From assembly GCA_025529335.1 (NCBI GenBank), contig JAMYHX010000424.1:1-38132 (forward strand): DNA of 38,132 nucleotides, read 5' to 3'. The stretch's first letter is position 1; every line of letters starts with the position of its first letter. The DNA is from Rhizopus sp. PT2906. Its lineage: Eukaryota > Mucoromycota > Mucoromycetes > Mucorales > Rhizopodaceae. Below are positions 20,149 through 31,316 of the stretch, one piece after another. Position numbers and translations under genes: made by a program. Below the pieces are notes generated by a model. The model ran no database searches and was not told where the DNA came from. It was given only the letters and a program-made list of their open reading frames with translations.

Positions 20149-21383
20149 ATGAATCCAAACACATCCTTTTTAGCTATCCATGATGCATGGAACCAGCAAG
20201 ATATGCTGCAGGAACCAGTTCCATTTGAAGGTAGACTAAGCATTATAAAATATCACCTGTTCTCATGATTTGTTTAGAATTCGAGTTTAGTTTTGGCATG
20301 GATTCTGCCTTTTGCGTGCCTTTCAACTTTGATTATAATATTGAGTCAAATACTATGAGAACTGATACTGGTCATTACAGCAACAGAAGCAGTAGTGATA
20401 GTAGTAGCAGTAGTAGTAGTAGTGATAGCAGTGATAATCATACCAGTCATGATATCCAATTAGATCCTATATTCTTACAAAGAGATCCACCCAACTTCAA
20501 TTATGCAAACAACACGAGTGTGCTTGATGAAAACGATCGCAAGGCGTTTTCAAACTTTTTGGACTCCTTTTTCAGTGAGCAAGATTGTCTACAAGAAGAA
20601 AACCATTCCCTGTTTCAGTCATCGGACAAGCAAAAGAATCAAACAAATGATAACGATAGATTTTTGCATAATGCATTATCTTTAAATCAAGACAATTCTA
20701 GAAAGAGATCAAGCCCGTCCAAGTCGCCGGTTCCTGCGAAACGAAGCAGATCGCATAAAGAACTCTTAACAGAAGAAGAGAAAAGAGCGAACCATATAGC
20801 ATCTGAACAAAAGCGAAGAAGTACCATTCGAAATGGGTTCAAAGAACTCAGTGAGCTTGTGCCCACTCTCAAAAACATTAATAACTCAAAAAGCACTGTC
20901 TTGTTTAAAGCAGTTGAATACATAAAGTACTTGGAAAAGAGGAATAATTCACTAAGAGACAAAATTGGATCACTTGAAATACGTGTTAAAGTAGAAGGAC
21001 GTATGACGACATTTCCTTTATGCCCTCCACCACCACAAACATCATCAACATCATCAACAGCATCATTACCAACAACAACAACAACAACAACAATATCGTC
21101 ATCATCATCGTTGATATCTCAGAAACCACAAAAGGGGCCCTCTTTGTTACCTCCGCTTTCTACTCTTCCTCCAGTTACCAAATCCGAAGATGATTTCTCA
21201 GAGTTACCTATGAGTGCAAGAAATGCCTTACTCGCTCACAAGTCACAACAGAAGCAACTCTTGCTCTTACAGGAGCAGTTACAGATGCATCAAAAACAAA
21301 GACAACCTGTCTTACCACCTATACTTCAGGATTTTTCCTTGAAAAAGGAAGAAAATGAAACGAATAAAGCAATCAGTACATAA
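20149..21383 (+). CDS. bHLH transcription factor
   Basis: Two exons, 20149-20230 and 20278-21383, give 395 aa; the 47-nt intron (GTAGAC..GTTTAG) joins in phase. The bHLH lies mid-protein. The basic region and helix 1 read NHIASEQKRRSTIRNGFKEL, followed by SELVPTL, then helix 2 with KSTVLFKAVEYIKYLEKR and a short leucine-rich extension. The E..RR pattern predicts E-box (CANNTG) binding. It resembles the INO4/Mlx-like group of fungal bHLH factors more than the SREBP in this window, since it lacks the SREBP tyrosine and has no membrane segments. It has low-complexity Ser runs (about 65-80), Thr and Ser runs after the bHLH, and a Gln-rich C-terminus. Nuclear location is expected; targets are unknown. 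Confidence 0.88.
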
Positions 21384-21391
21384 CATGGTAT

Positions 21392-21692
21392 TTAATTTAT
21401 AGCAGAGTATTTCTTTATAAGTAACGCTGTCCTCTCTTTCCATTTTTGATTGTCTTGATGTGGTATTGATCTATTCCATTGATAATATGTTGTCGTCTTT
21501 ATCAAACAACTTCCTTCCAGCCCCTCTTCTTCATCTTGATTTATCCTTTCTTCCCTGCCATGAGTCTTTACGATCAAAGCAAATAGAACCACCAAAAGAG
21601 TGACACCGAGTAAGATGGTTGAAGTGTTTACTAAATAGATTAATTATTTACAATACATCATTTTTAGTTTATTACTCACTTGATTCAAGCAT
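21392..21692 (-). CDS. Small single-pass membrane protein, unknown
   Basis: 83 aa from two exons: 21692-21680 (13 nt, MLES plus one base) and 21630-21392. The intron has a canonical GTGAGT donor and a TTTAG acceptor. One hydrophobic helix near the N-terminus (TILLGVTLLVVLFALIVK) is followed by a polar, charged tail (REERINQDEEEGLEG). I do not recognise a family. It is convergent with the bHLH gene, with only 8 bp between the stop codons, so the 3' UTRs must overlap. Confidence 0.5.
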
Positions 21693-22275
21693 TTTATAAA
21701 ACTTATTAAATGATGATCCCCTTTGCTTTACCCTTTTTCTTTATATTTTGGTTGATTTATAAATGAAAGTACATAACATCAAAGAATGATAAAAAGAAAA
21801 AGAAAAAGAAAAAGTAGATAGAAAAGCCACTTTAAAGCAGGTCTATTCTCTCTCTCTCTTTGGTATTTAATTATTTGTTTGTAGTCCCCCAATCCGAATA
21901 GTATCGGAAGATAATCTTGAATAGGAAATGGTCACCAAATTCATTATTTTTTTTTTCTAGTCAATAAGCGTTCTGTATAGATCTGAGACTCAATTGAAAG
22001 GCAGACAACTATAAAATTAATATCTGATCAATTAAATAAAAAGGAGCTTCTTTTCTATATAAAATCTTGTCACATCAGAATTGGAATGAGCAGTAAGTTC
22101 ACTTTCCTTAGAAGTTTAGTATTGCTGATTAAGAAAACTTGGACAGAACCATCTTCCCCTGCCTGTTATGAATCGAACACCCATTGCTTATCTTGCTACC
22201 TCAAAACACCACTTTACTCTTGCATATCCCTATTTTTATAATCAAATCATCCGCTCTACCAACAGGTAAACTTCG
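21693..22275. other. Intergenic region with simple repeats
   Basis: An AAAAAG repeat lies at 21791-21814 and a TC repeat near 21847-21859. No gene seen. It leads into the gypsy fragment. Confidence 0.5.
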
Positions 22276-22930
22276 AACTCAGCAATATAAACAAATTCCA
22301 ATCAAGAAGATAAGGAGAAGATAGCATTAGTAACAAAATCTGGATTCTACGTATTCAACGTTATGAGTATGGGACTACTAAATATGCCAATGATTTTCCA
22401 ACATCTGATGGACATTGTATTGGGAATATATAGATTTTCCACTGCAACAGCGTACTTGGACGATTTAATTATATCTTCTTCTGATTTGGATGAACATATC
22501 AAGCATGTTCGTATGGCGATGGGCCGATTAAGATTTGCCAACTTATATATCAAGCTTTCTAAGTGTCAATGGTTACTACCAAAAATTGAATATTTAGGAT
22601 TTATCATATCAGACCAAGGTACTCAAGGTAACCCGGACAAAATCAAACCAATAGTTGAATATGCAACACCAACCAACACGCAAGAAGTTGAACAGTTCTT
22701 GGGAGATGGCCGGTGTCTATCAAAGATTTATATCTCAATATCAGCTGAAAACCAAGTCTTTGAGACTACTAAAGAAGAAAGATCAAGGGTTTATATGGAA
22801 TCAGGAACAACAAGCAGCATTCGAATAATTGAAAGAAGATTTATGCTTGTTGCCAACACTGAAGCAACCCGATTTCTCTTTGAATTTCAAAGTAGAAATA
22901 CTGTAGTTAAACTCACTAATATGAAAGAAA
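22276..22930 (+). pseudogene. Ty3/gypsy reverse transcriptase-RNase H fragment
   Basis: A piece of LTR-retrotransposon pol. The frame runs from QYKQIPIKKI through KIALVTKSGFYVFNVMSMGL and the polymerase box AYLDDLIISSSDLDEHIKHV to IKLSKCQWLLPKIEYLGFII. A one-base shift follows FLG, near 22700. The next frame reads VYQRFISQY, LLKKKDQGFIWNQEQQAAFE, then a TAA, and continues a little further. No LTRs, integrase or gag are attached. It is a dead fragment ending about 140 bp from the 3' end of NDUFS3. Confidence 0.85.
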
Positions 22931-23067
22931 CCTTATATAGATGCAATCCTTCCCCTCTCCCCTTTTTTTATACATAGTCACGTATTTTTCTACAATAAGG
23001 TTTATTCAAGGAAGTTGTCCCTCTTCTCTTTTTTAAAATTTTATCACAAATAAACAGTTGCATTCCT

Positions 23068-24020
23068 CTATTTCTTTTCTTCACTTCCCTCTTCAATTTT
23101 CTTCGGTGTATCATCTCGTCCAGGGCCTATACAATGTAAATATCACACGACAATACAAAGAGTGTCAACTTACCAACTTGTTCCCAAGGTGAAAGTGCAC
23201 CTTCAAAGTTTCTGAATGCCTGGGCCAATTCAACTGGTTCAGTAACAACACGCTTCTTTTCTTCGTCATATCTAACTTCCACATATCCAGTAAGAGGGAA
23301 ATCTTTTCTCAAAGGATGACCTTCAAAACCATAATCAGTCAAGATACGACGAAGATCTGGATGACCGGTAAAGAAGACACCAAACATATCATATGTTTCA
23401 CGTTCTTGCCAGTTGGCACCACTGAAAAGTGGAACAACAGAAGGAACAGGAGATATTTCACTTGCATACGTCTTTACACGGATACGACCGTTATATCTCA
23501 TACTCAACATGTTGTAAACAACTTCAAATCGATTTTCACGGCTGGGAAAGTCAACAGCTGTAATATCCATCACTGATTTAAATTGAGCATTGGTGTGGTC
23601 ACGTAAGAATTGCATAACTTGAAGCAAGGCAGTAGGTGCAACATAAAGACAAAGTTCATCTTTGGATACACTGAATTGTTGAATGAATTTGGGCATCACA
23701 GACATGAGATATTGTCCGTATTCATGAAGTTGATCATTGCCGCTCTTGAAGTTGGGATCAGCAGATACCTTTTTATAGTTCTTTTCTTCAGCTATATATT
23801 TTTATTCATGTTTATTGTCAAAGTATGTGTATAAATATCTTTTTTGTTTACCTTGCAATCGGGAAACAGTTGAAGTAAAGGTACGGATAGGTGCTGAACG
23901 AACAGTAGTTGCTACATGCATATATCAGTATTATGGCTCTATTATACTCCATACCCATTTACCAGCAGCCAATGAGCGAGAAAGACGCATCATGTTGGCA
24001 CTAATTAATCGAGATGCCAT
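23068..24020 (-). CDS. NDUFS3: Complex I 30-kDa subunit (NDUFS3/NUO-30.4)
   Basis: Core subunit of mitochondrial NADH:ubiquinone oxidoreductase (bacterial NuoC). Four exons, 24020-23963, 23911-23852, 23791-23174 and 23126-23068, give 264 aa with all phases correct. The N-terminal 40 or so residues are Arg/Ser/Ala-rich without acidic residues, a typical mitochondrial presequence. Conserved core: VMDITAVDFPSRENRFEVVY, ANWQERETYDMFGVFF, GHPDLRRILTDYGFEGHPLR, KDFPLTGYVEVRYD. The C-terminal exon is short and charged (GRDDTPKKIEEGSEEKK). An AATAAA signal (minus) is at 23006-23001. The presence of complex I rules out fermentative yeasts that have lost it. Confidence 0.97.
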
Positions 24021-24953
24021 TTTTGTATATATAGAAAGAGTGGGGGGTTATTGCAAACAAGTATAAAAAATTGCCCCGGATTTCATTCAACGCTCGTTAA
24101 CCCCTAGAGTGTGACGTACAAAAACTGATGACGTTAATATATAATAAGCTCCGGTTGAATTTATAGATGAAGGCTTATTGAGTTGCATTTTTGTGATAAG
24201 AAAAAAGTCAAGCCATTATGATAGCTTCTGCCAAGAGCTCTTCATAACCTGTTATGTAAGAAAAATGCCTTGTTCAAGAAGGATGAGACAAAATATACTG
24301 TATTTTTATTAATTATTGACATTAATTTTATAAAATGTTGTCATAAAATAAAAAAATTATTTGCGTAAAAAGACGACAAAGAAAAATATGTTTGAATAAA
24401 ACGACATCATGTCAAAAGAGAGAGAGAGAGAGAGATAATGAGTATATGTAGAAAAAGAGAGAAAAAGTATGTTAGTATTAGAGTGCATATCCTAATATTA
24501 GTTTTACTTACCACCGAAGTGCATTCTGGGGAGGGTAGCGATAACTACCCAGGATGGTTTAAACAAAAAAAAAGGAACGGAGGACAGAGAGAACCCAGAG
24601 CACAAGAAGAGGCAATTGGGAGAACGTTCCAGATATACACGCCAGAGAGCAAAGAGGGCGGGACAAGCGATCTTGTTCTCACCATTGGGTGCATTTATTT
24701 TCGATCACAGGCGAATTTACTTTTCGAAAAGAGTGTATAACATCAGTAATATGTAATGCGCCTTGTTTTTGTCTTTTTTTTTTTTTTTTGCTCATATTGT
24801 TTCTTAAGCAGCGAAATGTTTCATTATAAAAAGCCTGTATTCATGAAAAGACAGTATGTCAGTCTTAAACTGAATTACAACCATTGGCTGTAATATACCC
24901 TTTTATGCAAACAATGAGGATTACTCTTTCTTTTTTTTTTTTCTACATTAAAT
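24021..24953. other. Divergent intergenic region with dispersed repeat
   Basis: Shared upstream region for NDUFS3 (minus) and the ANTH gene (plus). It contains a GA microsatellite at about 24417-24436 and the dispersed repeat copy at 24558-24670. The frame at 24438-24740 crosses the repeat and is probably not a gene. Confidence 0.5.
24558..24670 (+). repeat. Dispersed repeat, copy A
   Basis: A 96-bp core (24575-24670) matches 34572-34667 at 88 of 96 positions; a looser match extends left to GTTTAA. All eight differences are transitions. The core is open in one frame in both copies (GQREPR.QEE.IGRTFQIYTP). Confidence 0.9.
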
Positions 24954-26434
24954 ATGGAAACAGCAGTAAGAAAGGCGACAAGACTTGAATATCGACCACC
25001 AAAACAAAAGCACTTGATCAGTTAAAGAAACCATGTTTGTGTAAAAAATTCTTATCACTCATCTTCTTTTATTATCTCAGCCTTGAGAAACATCACTCTG
25101 GAGAGTCCATCAAGTATTGAAAAGATGTTAAAATTACTTGAAAAAAGACTTGGAGAAGGTTATTGGATCGTATGTTGTATCATTTTACAGCTACAATCAA
25201 AACTAAAATTTATTACAGATCACGTTCAAGGTGTTCATCATTTTGCATTATCTGATTCGTGAAGGAAACACGCAAAAAGTAACAGAAGCAATTTGTATGC
25301 GTCGTCCTCAAATCTTTGACATTAGTAAAATAAAGAATAAGAAATTAGGTAATGGCTTTTCTTTTCTTTGATGATTGCTGCATGATTAAAAGCAAAGATC
25401 TTAGTTCCAGGAACAATTCAAAACATTTACTTGTATAAAACATATTTGGATAGAAGGGTCACTGCTGTTGGTGAATCTCAAATAGATTACACAAAGAGCG
25501 GAACCTTCCGACGGCTCACTTTGTCCGAAGGATTGTTTGAAGAAACGACCAAGCTACAGCAGTTACTCGCTTGTGCGTTGAGTTGTAAGGTAAAGATCCA
25601 TAAAAGAGAAAACAAGATAATATATATTCATGCAAAAATGTAGTTTTGCTTAAACGAAGGAGATCCTGCTATTTCTTTATTTGCCTATCGCTTGATCATT
25701 GAGGATATTTTCAATCTATTCCAAGCTGTGAATGAATCTATAATAAACATACTCGGTAAGTCTTATATTTTTATAAGCATTCTCTTTAATATGTATATAT
25801 ATATATATATATATTATTTATGAAAAAGAACATTACTTTGAAATGACTAAATCGGATGCTTTAACGTCCATTGAACTATACAAGACATTTTCTGCAGAGA
25901 CTCAGTCAGTCACCGAGTTTTTCAATGCGGCAAGACCATATGAAGGTGCATTAGAAATGAAACTTCCACCTTTAAACCATGTAAGATATACATTACTTAA
26001 TTATTATGGTTCATTTTTGTAATGGCGCGTTTAAACAGGCACCTACTACGCTTATTGACGCATTAAAAGATTACGTTGAAGAACTAGACAAGCCTTCTCC
26101 AGAAACAACGGATCAAGGCACGACAGGCGTAAATACAAAGCCATTTTCTCCTCGTCCCGATCTTCCGACAGATAATAATCCTTTTGCGACACTTGCCTTG
26201 CCCCCAACAAACAACGAATTAACACGGCTGTCTATGCCAATAGCTAGTCCTACCTACTTTCCTCAACCTTTCTCACCAGGATCATCCCTGCAACGTAGGA
26301 TAACGAATCCTTTTTCTCCAGTGTATATGCAGCCTACTGGTCAATCACAGCAATTACCTTATGACACCAACCCGTTCCGAACCATGTACTTTCAAGATCC
26401 TCGACAGTATCCTTTTTCACCTACATCCAGATAA
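24954..26434 (+). CDS. ANTH-domain endocytic adaptor (AP180/YAP180 type)
   Basis: Clathrin-assembly adaptor that binds PIP2 membranes through its N-terminal ANTH domain. Seven exons, 24954-25020, 25081-25169, 25219-25348, 25405-25589, 25644-25755, 25829-25980 and 26039-26434, give 376 aa in phase. The first donor is weak (GTTAAA). The ANTH domain begins ETAVRKATR with PPKQKHL (the K-x9-KxK/R-x-HL phosphoinositide site), followed by FKVFIILHYLIREG, FCLNEGDPAISLFAYRLI and the long helices after it. The tail has three NPF motifs (NPFAT, NPFSP, NPFRT), which bind EH-domain proteins such as Pan1/Ede1, and Pro/Ser-rich FSP repeats. It is shorter than yeast Yap1801 (637 aa). An AATAAA signal is at 26455-26460. 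Confidence 0.93.
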
Positions 26435-26576
26435 TCAAGTTTGTATAATGTATTAATAAATAGAATCCAAGAATATTTGAAGTGACGCAAAAGGGAAAAT
26501 GATGTTTATTATAGTCTTCTTTTAAGTATCAAGTTGTTATATTTGCAGTATTATGCAGCTTTGAAACCTGAACAGA

Positions 26577-26759
26577 TCATTGTGGCGTGCAGCATGTCCA
26601 GCAAGGCATATCATCTGTTCCTTTGTTTATACGTTCTCTAGTAGTAGGGCACAGAGCTTCTTCAGGAGTTCGTACGCAGACAGCCGAGCAGAGGCGGCCT
26701 TCCGTTCCACTTATAGCAAGCATGCATACAGTCAAAACTAAGAGATAGAGAACTTTCAT
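26577..26759 (-). CDS. Secreted cysteine-rich peptide, 60 aa
   Basis: Single exon. The start at 26759 (MKVLYLLVL) is preferred over an upstream in-frame ATG because it opens a standard signal peptide (residues 1-18/21, cleavage near GTEG). The mature chain of about 40 residues has six cysteines (24, 28, 37, 53, 56, 57): C-x3-C-x8-C-x15-C-x2-CC, enough for three disulfides. It contains the stretch TPEEALCPTTRERINKGTDD. I know no named family with this spacing. It is convergent with the ANTH gene. A decayed relative may lie at 3857-4105. Role unknown: secreted effector-like, defensive or wall-associated are all open. Confidence 0.75.
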   Translation of the reverse strand: MKVLYLLVLTVCMLAISGTEGRLCSAVCVRTPEEALCPTTRERINKGTDDMPCWTCCTPQ

Positions 26760-26849
26760 TTCAAATATTATATAAATATGACGAGAAAAGGAAAACGACC
26801 TACTTATATATTGAGAAATAATGAAATACGACTGGATTATGAGCAGCAA

Positions 26850-27654
26850 CGAAGCTATTCACGCTTTTACGTTTCATGATTGGTGAGTGTTTTGAGATAC
26901 GTATGTGCTCCCTCTCCCTTTCCAAACGCTGTATCCAATACTATTTCATTTTAAATATACATAGAACATCAACCTCTGCAATAAGTCTGTGTATACATTT
27001 GGTATCAAACATTCTAACAAGCATTTATTTTATTTTATATTTCATCGGTAAGCGGGAATAAATGACTCTCTATCCAAACGAATCATTGTGTTACAAACAA
27101 ATAATAAAGCATTTTTCTATTTATCAACCAATGCAATGATGCGTATATTTTTATAGTAAAGAACAAGGACTATTGTTACGAGTATTTGCGTCAGGTAGAG
27201 CCATGATATGTGAATGATAATGTAGAGAAGATGCACGGTATAATGTAAACTGATTTCTTCTGTTGAATAAGATTAGGATATGATGTATAGGTTTAGAAGC
27301 CTCATTTATTTGACAAGCGAGTGAACAGAATGAGGCACTCTACAGAAAACAGTAAGCATACGTCAACACATTAGTATATGTACCTCATCCAATAATTGCT
27401 TCTCACAGTAAAGACAAAGGCTCATATTCATGATATATCAGAGTCAAAAAAAAAGAAAAGAAAAGAGGGAGATGCAAAAAAGGGATTACGCTGCTTTTAA
27501 ATGGCACAGACATAATTTATATCTTTAACAAAATAAAACCAGCGCATAAACAAATAAATCATAAACATCTTGCTACTGCATTTTTCTTTATATCTTCTTT
27601 TTAATAACAATAACAATACAGAAAGTTTATCTACGGTATATAGTAAAGAACAGG
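26850..27654. other. AT-rich intergenic region
   Basis: About 800 bp. Nothing recognised. It contains the 5' flank of the secreted peptide gene and the 3' flank of the DUF7137-like gene. Confidence 0.5.
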
Positions 27655-28656
27655 TTAGTACAAGATGCCATATAAGATCAAGACAGATGTAACAGAGGCA
27701 ATTCCAAATGCAACTGCAATAGGTCCAATCGACTCGCTTAATCTTTTTCCTGCATTATAAAAACAAGTAGGACAGTAATCACCTATATTCATGTTAGATA
27801 CATGTTTATTACAACATTCAAGCGGAAACTTACTGCCAGAAGGAGGAATATAAGACTCTGCTGAATAGAACGCAATGGTTAGACTATTAGCTGGAGCGAG
27901 CCACCCAGGCTGAGCCACTGCTGTGGGCCCTCTCTGATCATAAAGTTGTATCTGATACATTCCCATCATAAGCGGTGATGCAGGTGGTACATCCTTGAGA
28001 TGCCAGACAGCGCTTGTTTCTGCACCTTGCATCGCAGTAATGGTATAAGTTACACTGTTTGGAGCAACAGCTGCCAAAGTCAAGTTAGAAGGACGAACCA
28101 ATAGATTGGTAAAGGACCAAACAAATGTGACATTTTCGTTCTTATCTATGCGATAGAGTGGTGAAACGGATTTACTGGGCTTAGGTGTAAGGAAAGTGGC
28201 GCTTCCGGGATAGACAGTGTTGCCATAGCTAGCTGAAGTAGGTAAATTATTCCATGTGTTTGATGAATTTGAGCTGACTGTGTTGTTGCCATTGACGATA
28301 GATGTTTGATTATTAGCACCAGATGGAATAGGAGCTGTCGAGTTGCCTGAGGGGACAACAGTAGAGTTTCCTGAAGTTGCCGGTGTTACTGATGCTGCTG
28401 GTGCCTGTGTTGAGCTAGCTGGGAGAGTACCATTGTTACCACCCGCTGGTGCTGCTGGTGTCTGGGCAGCTATAGTTTACATATTGAATATTAATGAACT
28501 ATTATAATTATATATATTACCTTGAGGAACTATATAATAATATAAGTAAGTTTATCTTGTATACAAATGACCTTATTTACCTCTTTTTATTAAATCTGCC
28601 TTAATAAAGGTACCTAAAAATGCCAAGAATACAAACTGTAATAACAGTAAACGCAT
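27655..28656 (-). CDS. DUF7137-like secreted/membrane glycoprotein
   Basis: Exons 28656-28581, 28529-28521 (9 nt, optional), 28469-27834 and 27782-27655 give 282 aa. The N-terminal signal peptide (LLLLQFVFLAFLGTFIKA) is followed by an Ala/Ser/Thr/Asn-rich stretch with several NST/NNT glycosylation sites. A folded domain starts near NENVTFVWSFTNLLVRPSNL and contains MYQIQLYDQRGP and LTIAFYS. A late CPTC motif and a C-terminal hydrophobic helix (IAVAFGIASVTSVLILYGIL) complete it. The order matches fungal DUF7137 proteins as I recall them; function unknown. The last intron (27833-27783, 51 nt, GTAAGT, CTAAC branch) has no stop and keeps the frame, so retention would add 17 residues with a CC pair. 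The 9-nt exon can be skipped without frame change. Confidence 0.75.
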
Positions 28657-30226
28657 ATCTAAAAGAAATACGAAAAAAGAAAAAAGAAAAAAAATTTGCC
28701 CTGTGTCCTCGTAATAAAAAGAGAGAGAATTCTAAATTTAGCTCTACTCTTTTCGGAAACTATTAACCAAAAAAAAACTCATTACTGTCATCTATTCATC
28801 CTGATTTCACTTTATTTGTCTTCTTTTTTTTGTCCTTTCTTTGCTTCCCTCCTTGTTTCTTTTATTTTTGTTTTTATTTTCTTTGTTCATTGAATAAAAG
28901 GGTTAATCCGAGACAACCTCTAAAGGAATATTTGATCTCCGTCACCACACAAGGCAAAGGTCCGACATCAGCTTTCCCCAGATGTCAGTTTCCAAATTTT
29001 CGCTGCATCTCGAACTATTCTTGGTTGCTCAAGTCTTTAGGAATACTCTTTTTTTTTTTGTTGGACTTGTCATTACATGCACTAGTTTTTATTCAAAGGC
29101 ATGACTTACAAAATATTGATATCTTTTCCTAAGGTTCTTTTATGCATAAAATATTAAATGCCCAAGATAACCTTCTGCCACTCTTTCTAATCAAACCTTT
29201 AAAAGAGATTTAGTCAGCTTTCTTGTGAATCCATTCAGAAATATTCTTGTCAAGAAGAAGCAAACATACCCACTCTTGCTCCATACCTGCCAAACTATTG
29301 CTAATGATAATACTTGCCGCAGTAGAAATCGTTTGCAAAAGTTCGATTCTTGGACTTCTTCCAGACAATGCTTTCCCGAAATAAATTTTGGGAAACACAC
29401 AACAGTTAATGAGGTGGGCAACTAAATGCACGGGATTCAGAAAGCCTTGAAGCACATATCAGATGCACAGAATATGCCCAAAGACGAGGGACAGAATTAA
29501 TGAATTCATTGTAATTGTGTTTGGTTTAAGGAGTTGCTAAAGGCAATAACCTGATAAAAGCTTACTATGAGGCAGAGATTTGAGAAGATAAGTGATCATT
29601 ATATCTTCTTGATAAGTTTGTAAAGAAGCATTCGCAAACAGAATAAAAGAACAAAGATCAGAAACTTTTATAACAAAAGTTAAGATATCTTTATTGTGTG
29701 AATATGAAAAGAAAAAAAAAAAGATAGTTTGATTGTTGATTCAATGAATAATTTTGGCAAGGAGAGGCAAGATTCATGGCTATTTATATTGTTCTCGAGA
29801 GGGCTTCAGGGCTACTTTTTATATTGACTTTTTCAAAAGTAAACTTCAATGTATACGTTTAAAGATATGTTGTTGAGCAAAAGAGAGAATAACCTTGAAA
29901 GTTGTTGCTGCTGAGAAAGACTAGTGGTTCTATGGCTAATAGCACTCAGAAGAGGAAACCATATTGCGCTTGATGTAATCACTCGTGCTGAATCTTGTTC
30001 AGCACACGGTTTATAAAGCTCCAAGTGAGTTGATGAGGGGAACTAAGTCCTCTTTATTATGTGCCTTAAACTTTCAAAGATGGGCTTTAAGTTTAGGAAC
30101 GTAGTCATTGTGGACTAGAAGAGCCATTTCTCCAGAGCGGATATTGAATAGGTCACATGAGAGTATATTTTTAATTGTCATCCACATAACCTCTTTTCTC
30201 CCTTTTCTTTAGGACGTTTAGATAAA
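28657..30226. other. Long intergenic region, little recognisable
   Basis: About 1.57 kb. A minus-strand frame at 29210-29455 (contains AASIIISNSLAGMEQEWVCL) looks coding-like but matches nothing I know. A further minus-strand frame lies at 29833-30024. A perfect 8-bp inverted repeat, GTGCTGAA-TCTTG-TTCAGCAC, lies at 29985-30005. CTTTAG just before the next start codon may be a 5' UTR intron acceptor. Confidence 0.35.
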
Positions 30227-31316
30227 ATGGTTAACGAAGAAAGTAATAAACTCATTGTAATAAGCTCATTGATTGATATTTATTTAGGTAGAGTTCAAGA
30301 ATATCTTGAATTTGCCATTCAGCTGGCTCAAGATGCTGGTGCTATAATCAAGTCTGCTATTGATTCCAGAATGACAGGAACCGGTGTTAGTCATGTTCAT
30401 GTCAAAAAGGATAACCCCTCTGACCTCGTGACAGAGACTGATAAGGCAGTAGAAGAATTTATTAAAGAAAGACTAAAGAAAACATACCCTCACCACAGGT
30501 AAGAGGACGCCATATACAGTTCATCTTTAACCCTTCTAGATTTATCGGTGAAGAAACGTTTGCAAGCGGTGAAAAGACTGAATTTACAGACCATCCAACT
30601 TGGATTGTAGATCCCATAGGTAACGCATAATACCTTGTCTCTTTTCTTTTTTAATCAATAGATTAATATTAGATGGTACCACAAACTTTGTTCATGGCTA
30701 CCCTTTTGTCGCTGTCTGTATCGGATTGACAATCAATAAGATTCCAACTGTGGGAGTTGTATTCAATCCGATATTAAACGAACTTTATTCAGCAGCCAAA
30801 GGGTACGGTGCCTATTTAAATAGAACCCAAAGATTACCCTTGTTCCAGCCTATACCTCCTTTGACAGATCTCTCACATTGTCTGATCGCTACAGAGGCAG
30901 GTTCTGATCGATCAAAAGCCGTCATTGATGCTAAAATAAGCGCTATCCATGAAATGATCCGAAAGAAATCAGATAGTTCCAAAGCTGCTGAAGCTCATAG
31001 TGTTCGTACCACTGGTTCGGCTGCCTTGAACCTTTGCTTCGTTGCCAAGGGTGCCATAGATGTTTACTGGGAAGTGGGTTGCTGGGAGTGGGATGTGGCT
31101 GCAGCGATGGTCGTCGTGACTGAGTCTGGTGGTATTGTCCTTGAGGGCCACAATGACACATCAGATACCAAACCTGTAAATATATTCTGTCGTAAATATC
31201 TTGCTATCCGTGCTGCTCCTGATAGTGAATCTCAGATTCATATTGCAAACCAAATGAAAAGACTCATTCCGGATATTGAGGCTCCTAGACCGCCTGTGCC
31301 AGGTGGATATGAATAG
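30227..31316 (+). CDS. Inositol-monophosphatase family phosphatase
   Basis: Mg2+-dependent, Li+-sensitive phosphatase fold; it hydrolyses inositol monophosphate to inositol for phosphoinositide synthesis. Exons 30227-30242, 30288-30498, 30540-30619 and 30673-31316 give 316 aa. The metal-binding motifs are complete: GEET, DPIDGTTNFVHG (split by intron 3) and WDVAAAMVVVTESGG. The length is slightly above the usual 260-290 aa, with a C-terminal Pro-rich tail (EAPRPPVPGGYE). The first intron (30243-30287, 45 nt) has no stop and is a multiple of three, so a retained form with 15 extra residues (SNKLIVISSLIDIYLG region) is also readable. I favour splicing because family members start close to VQEYLEFAIQLAQDAG. 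An AATAAA signal is at 31366-31371. Confidence 0.93.

Noticed and set aside
22165..22215. Possible tRNA on the minus strand (GTTCGATTC)
   Set aside because: The T-stem has only two Watson-Crick pairs and no acceptor or anticodon stem forms.
24438..24740. Plus-strand 100-aa ORF between NDUFS3 and the ANTH gene
   Set aside because: Runs across unrelated spacer and the dispersed repeat; only the repeat part is shared with copy B.
28696..29132. Plus-strand ORFs rich in Phe/Ser/Leu
   Set aside because: Arise from poly(T)-rich promoter sequence; no motif and no splice partners found.
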